25,106 nucleotides of DNA, taken from assembly GCA_024196135.1 (NCBI GenBank), contig JAMQCK010000391.1, forward strand, positions 1-25,106, read 5' to 3'. Every line of letters starts with the position of its first letter. The first letter of the stretch is position 1. Shown piece after piece: positions 19,661-25,106 of this stretch. The DNA is from Pleurotus ostreatus/Saccharomyces cerevisiae fusant. Its lineage: Eukaryota > Opisthokonta. The notes under the pieces are model-generated. The model did not search any database. It was not told where the DNA came from and saw nothing but the letters and a program-made list of their open reading frames with translations. Position numbers and translations under genes: made by a program.

Positions 19661-20126
19661 CAGGAACGAGATGGCGCAGAGGAGGAGGCGAGTGTGGTCG
19701 AAGGACAAGGGCCAGCGCTGATGGTAAATACAGATGAATGCTCCGGCCCGGGTACTCGGGATCTTCCGAACAATGAAGCCGACGAACAAGGGTGTTGGCA
19801 TCCAGCTTCAAGAGTCGCTCAATAGATCGAAATCCACACAAGTTATCCATCGTTTGGAGCCCTTTTGAACAGCAAATGCTTCTATAGCAAGGTAGCATCG
19901 TGCAGTCGAGCGCAGGTTGACTGTTCGCGCGACATGAACGGTGCGCCAAGCGTGCGTACGACGTACAGACCTTTCGGTCGGCGCTTGCGCAAGAGCTATA
20001 CTCCCCATCCACACTTTGATCCCAATCGCCCTCGTTCTCGTGATGTAACAAAGGTCGGACGCGTGTCCAGCCGGTAGATGGCCCTGCGAAAGAATTCCAC
20101 GAGGGTATAATTCGAAGCCCATACGG
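19661..20126 (-). promoter_or_regulatory. DH5 promoter resembling the divergent DH/HN promoters
   Basis: The first 130 bp upstream of DH5 contain GCGCTGATGGTAAATAC, GGCCCGGGTACTCGGGA, CCGAACAA (19766-19773) and CGAACAA (19783-19789), matching the DH3 and DH4 promoters in order. The HN-side elements (ACCGGTT, AGCATGCATA, TATA box) are not found. The rest, to the end of DH6, has no supported gene, although short frames exist. Confidence 0.5.
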
Positions 20127-21467
20127 CTATGCGCTGGCGTCCCGGTATCCCCAAAGGTATCTACAGTACTTCTGCTCTGCCCAGTTGCAACTCGTAAAGC
20201 GAGAGGTGTCGCGAGACTGACCCAGGGGAATCGACGTCGGAGAAATTCTCCTGCCTGTACGCATGACCTCGTCGGGGTAGCGAAGAGGCTCGCGAGCGTA
20301 TCGTAACAGTTCAGCCTCGGCCTCTGCTATATGGGAAGTGGCGTATGAAGACCGATACAGAAGGTCAGGTTCGCATGGCTCAATTGCATCGATCCAGGCG
20401 ACAATTGTCGAACGGCTGGTGTGAATATTGCTCGCCCGTTCCGAGGCCAGCGCATGATGACAAAGGCGAGGCCGAGCTTTAGCGTGGTCGTCAGGGGATT
20501 CAGCTCTCCGCTTCCGCTTCCTGGCCAAAAGTGAAGGACGGTCCGCCTCAGATGAACCTGGACAACGATTGTGGTCGTGAAAAGCACCGTAGCCGATCTG
20601 TGTATCACTTGTGTCCCAGTAACGTTCGTCCGATGCGTTGTCGGCCTTGATACTCTTCGGGTGCCAGTGCTCGAGGGGTAAGTCAGGACCCCATCGAAAT
20701 TCGCGCGGCGGAGCCCCTCGCCAAAGGCCCGAGACTCGCAGCGCAGCTTGGCGATATGGACGCAGCCAAGGGTATCGAAGGACGCGAGCACTTCCGAGCA
20801 TGAACCCCTCAAGTGCGTGCAGGACGAAGAATGGATGCGCGCGAGACTCAACGGTAGGGAGGTCGCTGTAGGGATAATGAAACTGGCGCGGTGTGGCTTC
20901 TCCAATATCGACATAGATAGTTGGCCGCCGTCCTTTGCCGCTCAGAGCAGCGGGAAGGAGCTGGTATTGATGCATTGCTGCTGGAAATTCCTATAAACCT
21001 GTTCAGCTGTATTCCACACTGATTACGATGACCCTTATGCACCTCCGTGAAGGTCCTTCTCTGGGTATTGCCTGCCTGGATATTATGTCGAAGCATGACC
21101 TCAATCGCTTTCAGGGTCTCGGTTGTGGGCATAAGTATCCATCCGTCCTCATTGTAGGACTTAAGCATGTCGGCTCGCACTAGGGTGCGAAATGTCAGTT
21201 GCAAACAGTTGTATTGCGTGCTGCTCACTTTCAAAGCGATTAAGCCTACACTTGGTCGAGAGTGCGCCCTTAGGGAGGCCCCAGTACCACTCTAGGGTCC
21301 ATATCTGTTCAACAGTCAGTACTGCGCCGCTGCGATCGGGTTGCGCCACTCACGAGCTGGTAATCCCGGTCCTTGTCTAAGAAGACAACGGCTCTCTCAA
21401 TTTGGGGATTTTCTGTTACGTTGCTGCGTAAGGATACCACCGTCAAGGGTACCGAGGAGAGAGCCAT
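20127..21467 (-). CDS. DH6: diverged HNH_2-like protein lacking both catalytic histidines
   Basis: The protein has 396 aa in exons 21467-21354, 21304-21229, 21179-21043 and 20990-20127. Introns are 49, 49 and 52 nt, with the family's positions and phases. The start MALSSVPLTV aligns residue for residue with DH7; an in-frame ATG at 21644 would add 59 residues. The core is IERAVVFLDKDRDYQL, IWTLEWYWGLPKGAL and MRADMLKSYNEDGW. The H-N-H positions are Ala26, Asn60 and Leu69. Exon 4 has RAHPFFVLHA, PPREFRWGPDLPLEHWHP, a Lys/Arg-rich ARKRKRRAESP stretch that could be a nuclear signal, and a C-terminal FTSCNWAEQKYCRYLWG block corresponding to the YSSNDWA...LWSS block of the others. With DH7 it forms a separate subfamily. 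Confidence 0.82.
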
Positions 21468-21927
21468 GGCTTCGAGGTTGCCTGTGCCAAGTAGCGAGAA
21501 GTCAGTCGTGCGATGAGAAATCCTGCGGATAAGGGCGGCGGAGCAGCTTAGTGTATGATCGTATAAGCTGGAAGGGCAGTCGAGGTCTCGTTCAACTTGC
21601 TTGCCCGCGAAAGTGAGGATCCAGTCGAAGTTCGGGAGAAGCAACGATCACGCGTCATGCCGCGCGACACGAGGGATGTCACGCAACCTGTCACGGTTCA
21701 CATTTGTTCTAGTCTTGACATCCGATCTGAAATACATATTTCACCCACACACAGGACTGCGTTAAATTGATATAGCGCGTCCTCCAAGGGGTTTCGCTTT
21801 TGATGAGACACTCTACAAATCACTAGCTGCGTTCCACGAGCGAAGCATCACACCACATGTCCGTAAGAGAGTGAATAGGTAGGCAATTATGATGATGGAC
21901 TCCCTGTATTATAGTGCCCCGAAATTT
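21468..21927. other. Gap between DH7 3' end and DH6 5' end
   Basis: It contains the upstream region of DH6 (minus) and the 3' flank of DH7. The frame of DH6 exon 1 stays open up to 21644, so a longer N-terminus cannot be excluded. No GAACAA elements like those of DH3-DH5 were seen. Otherwise I see no gene and no repeat. Confidence 0.35.
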
Positions 21928-23185
21928 TTAGGAGCTCCCGTCATCATAATTCCCCCAAATTATGACACCAGCGATCCACGCCGCCGCTATCGAACTCGTC
22001 CAGCGCGACATATCACGCTCCTGTCCTAAAGGTCGAGAAATCTTGAATGGACACCACCCGGTGCGCATAACCTCTCTCGGGTCGCGAGAGGGCTCCTGCG
22101 TGTAATCTGTCAGAGCGGCTTCCGCTTCTGCTATTGCAGACTCGGGTGGGCAGCGACAGTCGATATCGCCAGACTCGACCTTGTCCAGCCACAACACAAC
22201 GGCGGTACTGTCGGCGTATAGGCCCCCCAGAGAGGAAGGACCCAAAGTCCGAGGGCACGGTCTGGGTGGCGCCTCAAGATCCACATCCGCGTCGTCGGCT
22301 GTGCGCTTGCGCATGAACAACGACGAGGGGAAGTGCGACGAGCCGTTGACGGAGCCCGCTAGTATGCTACCAGGATGACAGTGCTCCGGGGGAAAGTCGG
22401 GGCCGTATCTGAACTCGGCTGGCGGTGTTTCGCGCCAACGCTTGCTGATTTTGATGGTGTTTTCATTGAGTGAGGGGAGCGTTTTGTCGTTCCAGCTATG
22501 ATGCCGGACTGTTACCAGGAGATGCGCCCTGTATACGACATAGAAGGGATGTGCGCAGGAACGGACCCTCAGATTCGTATAAGGAAATTTGAAGGCCTTG
22601 GGCTCCGCGTCTCCAATGGCAGCGTAGATTGTTGGTTCCTCGCCTGGCTCGCGATAGCCAATAAATTTGAGCTCGTACTCGCAATTTTCTGGGCGAAATT
22701 CCTGGGATTGACGGTCAGCGTGAGAAAGGGAGCGAGCCAGATCAGCACGCACCTCTATGGCGTTCCTTCGCGAGCGCGCATCCGCTCGAGCGTTATGGCG
22801 TAGTAGATGCGACATCTCTCTTAGAGTCTCCCTTGTCGGCATAAATGTCCAATCTTCGTCGTCAAAAGACTTCGCCATGTCGGCGCGCACTACATGAGCG
22901 CGGTCAGGCAAGGCCACTCACTGACTCGGACGCTCGAGACTCACATTCCATCCTGTTCAGCGGGCTCTTGAGAGGAATACCTCCTCTATCAACGCCCCAA
23001 CACCACTCAAGAGTCCATATCTGGCGACTATGATCATCATGTCCATGCCACTCGGTTTCTCGGCAACTCACTACTTGAAACTCCACGGCCTCCTCGAAGG
23101 TGACTAGAGTGCGCTCTACTGCTGGTATGGGGCCAATGTCCTTGCTGAAGGATAGTGCGGTCAGAGGCACCATGGCGGTCGACAT
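21928..23185 (-). CDS. DH7: diverged HNH_2-like protein lacking both catalytic histidines
   Basis: The protein has 366 aa, the shortest of the set, in exons 23185-23072, 23020-22945, 22889-22753 and 22701-21928. Introns are 51, 55 and 51 nt. The start MSTAMVPLTA is aligned to DH6; the frame is open further upstream. The core is VERTLVTFEEAVEFQV, IWTLEWCWGVDRGGI and LRADMAKSFDDEDW, giving Thr26, Asn60 and Ala69 at the H-N-H positions. Exon 4 has CAHPFYVVYRAH, PPAEFRYGPDFPPEHCHP, a short acidic linker and a C-terminus WTSSIAAAWIAGVIIWG. Here the conserved Asn-Trp-Ala and Tyr residues of the tail block are lost and the stretch has become hydrophobic. The tail may have changed role or be decaying. 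Confidence 0.8.
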
Positions 23186-23678
23186 CAGCGCGTTTTGAGA
23201 TGAGGTCAAGAAGATGGAAACGCGCCGACAATCAAGCAGCGTGCGACCATCAATTGCCACGAGACAGTCACGTGACTGACACGAGACGCGGACGTTGGTT
23301 ACGGGTCTCAGCCTCCAACGACCTTACATTATGCAAGAGACCTACAAGGCCACCACAAAGATATCATAATTGACCGAGTTGACAGCCAAGAATGTCCAAT
23401 CCCGAAGACGCTCAATCTCCGTCCTCATACATCAATCCACCACACCTACTGTATGTGTGACAGATATGTCAGCTCTGCCTCGGTAGTCGATACAAGATCC
23501 ATCACAACGTAAGCCCGCTATTCAACTGCATATTTATAACTTTGCAGAAAGCCCGAGTAGTGCGACGAATCCGAGGATTAACAGCAAGTGTACTGGGTGC
23601 ACGGACTGGCCATTGTCGGATCGGCCTGTTGCTCTGCTCTGGTTATGCCCGATGGTCACTGAATCTTGTATTTGACTA
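23186..23678. promoter_or_regulatory. DH7 upstream region and DH8 3' flank
   Basis: It holds a perfect 14 bp palindrome CAGTCACGTGACTG at 23265-23278, centred on CACGTG and about 80 bp upstream of the DH7 start. This is a likely bHLH-type binding site for DH7. The part from about 23300 to 23678 has no supported gene. The spacer found after DH4 is not present after DH8. Confidence 0.45.
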
Positions 23679-25052
23679 TCATGGGACGAGGTCGACGTAT
23701 TCGAACCGGGCTGCCTCGGGTGGATTGGACGACCAGAGACATTGATCATAGATATGCATCGCCCAGTCGCTGCTGCTGTAGATGTAGCGGCAGTTTGCAT
23801 AGCTGCCTCCCCCGTACAGCCCGCCGTGTCTTTGAAGCAGCGTACCGCGTAGTGCATCGGCGGGAGCGCGAGCCGGCTCCTTGCGATAGCGGGAAAGGAT
23901 GGCGTCGGCGTTCGAGGAGGAGGGCAATGCGCGCTTCGTCTTGGTCTCTGCGCTGATGGAGACCAGCCAACCACGAAGATCGACCGCCGAAAAGACGACA
24001 TCGGCGTCGCTATCGGACGATCCTGAGTCTGAGGCGCGAGCGCCGCGAGGAAGCGCGGGAGATTTCGGGAGAGAAGGCGGGCTTCGTATGTAGTCGTAGA
24101 TTGATGACTTCGCCTGAGCAGTTTTGGGCTGAGGAGAGGGGGCGTGGGTGGACCTGCGCACGGCGCGCGTCGTCCTTTTCGTCCGTGTCGGCTTACAAGA
24201 GGTAAGCTTCGCTCGAGCGACGGAGCCGTCGTCGCTCGAGGGATGGCGATGTTCGGGCCAGACGTCAGGCCCCACGAGGAACTCTGCTGGGGGAGAATAC
24301 ACCCAACGGCGGAGCGTGGCGGTCACTGTTCGGACAAGTCGGTCGCATTTGGGTTGCGATAAGGACGCAAAGCCAGCGAGGATATGATCGGTCATGCAAA
24401 AGAGCACGAAGAGAGGATGTGCACGAGACCTGATGCGAGGCACCTTGGAATACGCCTTGTTGATGGTCCTGACGGTCGAGCCTCGCTTGAGGTATATAGA
24501 GGGGCGGTCTCGTTTAGCGATGTGCAATGGCAAGAATTCGTATTCGTATTCCTGTTCAGGTAGTTCCTAATTGGACCGTGAACATCGGGGCGCGACGACG
24601 AATAAGGAACATACTTCGGTGAATCGCTTCCTTTTATCTACGGCTGCAGTCTTGTTGAAGTCGGACAGGGTATTCATGGCGTCGAGTGTCTTCTTGGTGG
24701 GAAGGAGGGCCCACTCAGACTTACCCATACGCTCGGCCATGTCGCTTCGAACTATAGTTATAGTGGTCATTCGAGGCACTGAGCCGCATAATTGATTCTT
24801 GTAACGCACGCTGGATGTGATTTAGTGGCGTGGAGAGACTGAGCTCTCCTTTCTCTAAACCCCAGTAGTACTCAAGGTGCTCCATCTGTGGGGAGAGATG
24901 AGCATTTGCAGATGGCCGTATGTAAAACATCTTTTGGAGACCTGCCGACGGTAGTAACCGGGGTCGAAATCGACGAGCTGATATTTAATGATTGGCAACG
25001 CGTCCAACTCTTCCTGAGTAGCTATTGCGGTGGAGAGTATTGAAGGTGGCAT
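23679..25052 (-). CDS. DH8: HNH_2-like protein lacking both catalytic histidines, near-copy of DH4
   Basis: The protein has 403 aa in exons 25052-24942, 24885-24810, 24751-24615 and 24566-23679. Introns are 56, 58 and 48 nt. It starts MPPSILSTAIATQEELDALP. The core is IIKYQLVDFDPGYYRRQ, MEHLEYYWGLEKGELSL and LRSDMAERMGKSEW; Gln25, Asn59 and Ala68 stand at the H-N-H positions. Exon 4 matches DH4 block for block: RAHPLFVLFCM, PPAEFLVGPDVW, the Arg/Thr-rich segment, SIYDYIRSPP and FSAVDLRGWL. The tail reads YSSSDWAMHIYDQCLWSSNPPE, with Ser for the usual Asn. Only 54 bp of upstream sequence is in the window, so a divergent HN partner cannot be seen or excluded. Confidence 0.85.
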
Positions 25053-25106
25053 AACAAGAGGGAAGGATGTCGAGAACCTGCAAATGATGGTGCCGGAGGT
25101 AGTAGT

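Noticed and set aside
3611..25052. Reading the DH proteins as active HNH endonucleases
   Set aside because: Both histidine positions are replaced in all eight proteins and only the asparagine remains. The nearby His in EHFEYYW sits 19 residues before the Asn and is not at the aligned catalytic position.
1..25106. tRNA, rRNA, CRISPR arrays, terminal inverted repeats of transposons
   Set aside because: None was seen by eye; no tRNA B-box with matching arms, no regularly spaced repeats, and no clear inverted termini around the duplicated blocks.

Overview
The window looks like nuclear DNA of an agaricomycete (mushroom-forming basidiomycete, possibly Polyporales). The evidence is short introns of about 46-64 nt with GT...AG ends, a moderately GC-rich sequence, intron-rich genes and a recognisable fungal condensin subunit. 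No RNA gene, CRISPR array or intact transposon was seen. All gene models are hand-spliced from the sequence.

Layout. Positions 1-1649 (minus) hold the 5' part of the condensin subunit 1 gene (Cnd1/Ycs4/NCAPD2). At 1650-3610 there is mostly unassigned DNA with one doubtful small spliced gene (about 2332-2704). From 3611 to the right edge the window is a cluster of one expanded gene family. Three plus-strand genes (5378-6577, 11784-13035, 16469-17789; called HN-A, HN-B, HN-C here) encode 345-387 aa proteins. Each has a basic, low-complexity N-terminus and an HNH_2-like domain that keeps the H...N...H triad. Eight minus-strand genes (DH1 3611-4954, DH2 7505-8862, DH3 10041-11400, DH4 14670-16037, DH5 18271-19660, DH6 20127-21467, DH7 21928-23185, DH8 23679-25052) encode 366-407 aa proteins. 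They share the same four-exon structure and the same fold region, but both histidines are replaced while the asparagine is kept.

The two sets are homologous along their length. Both have three introns of phase 0, 1 and 0. Exon 2 is exactly 76 nt in ten of eleven genes. The spacing from first His (or its replacement) to Asn is 34 residues in ten of eleven genes, and from Asn to last His (or its replacement) it is 9 residues in all eleven. Three times an apparently active HN gene lies head to head with an apparently inactive DH gene across a 390-430 bp shared promoter (DH1/HN-A, DH3/HN-B, DH4/HN-C). The DH5 promoter still resembles the divergent promoters although no HN gene is next to it.

The cluster is dynamic. 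A block of about 1.2 kb is present twice (about 8690-9918 and 13511-14790), and each copy has lost the opposite DH gene. DH4/DH8 and DH2/DH3 are close duplicates whose 3' parts are much more alike than their 5' parts. DH6 and DH7 form a separate, more diverged subfamily. Function is unknown. A nuclease with a catalytically dead paired paralogue suggests a dimer partner, an inhibitor/antidote or a recognition system, but that is inference.
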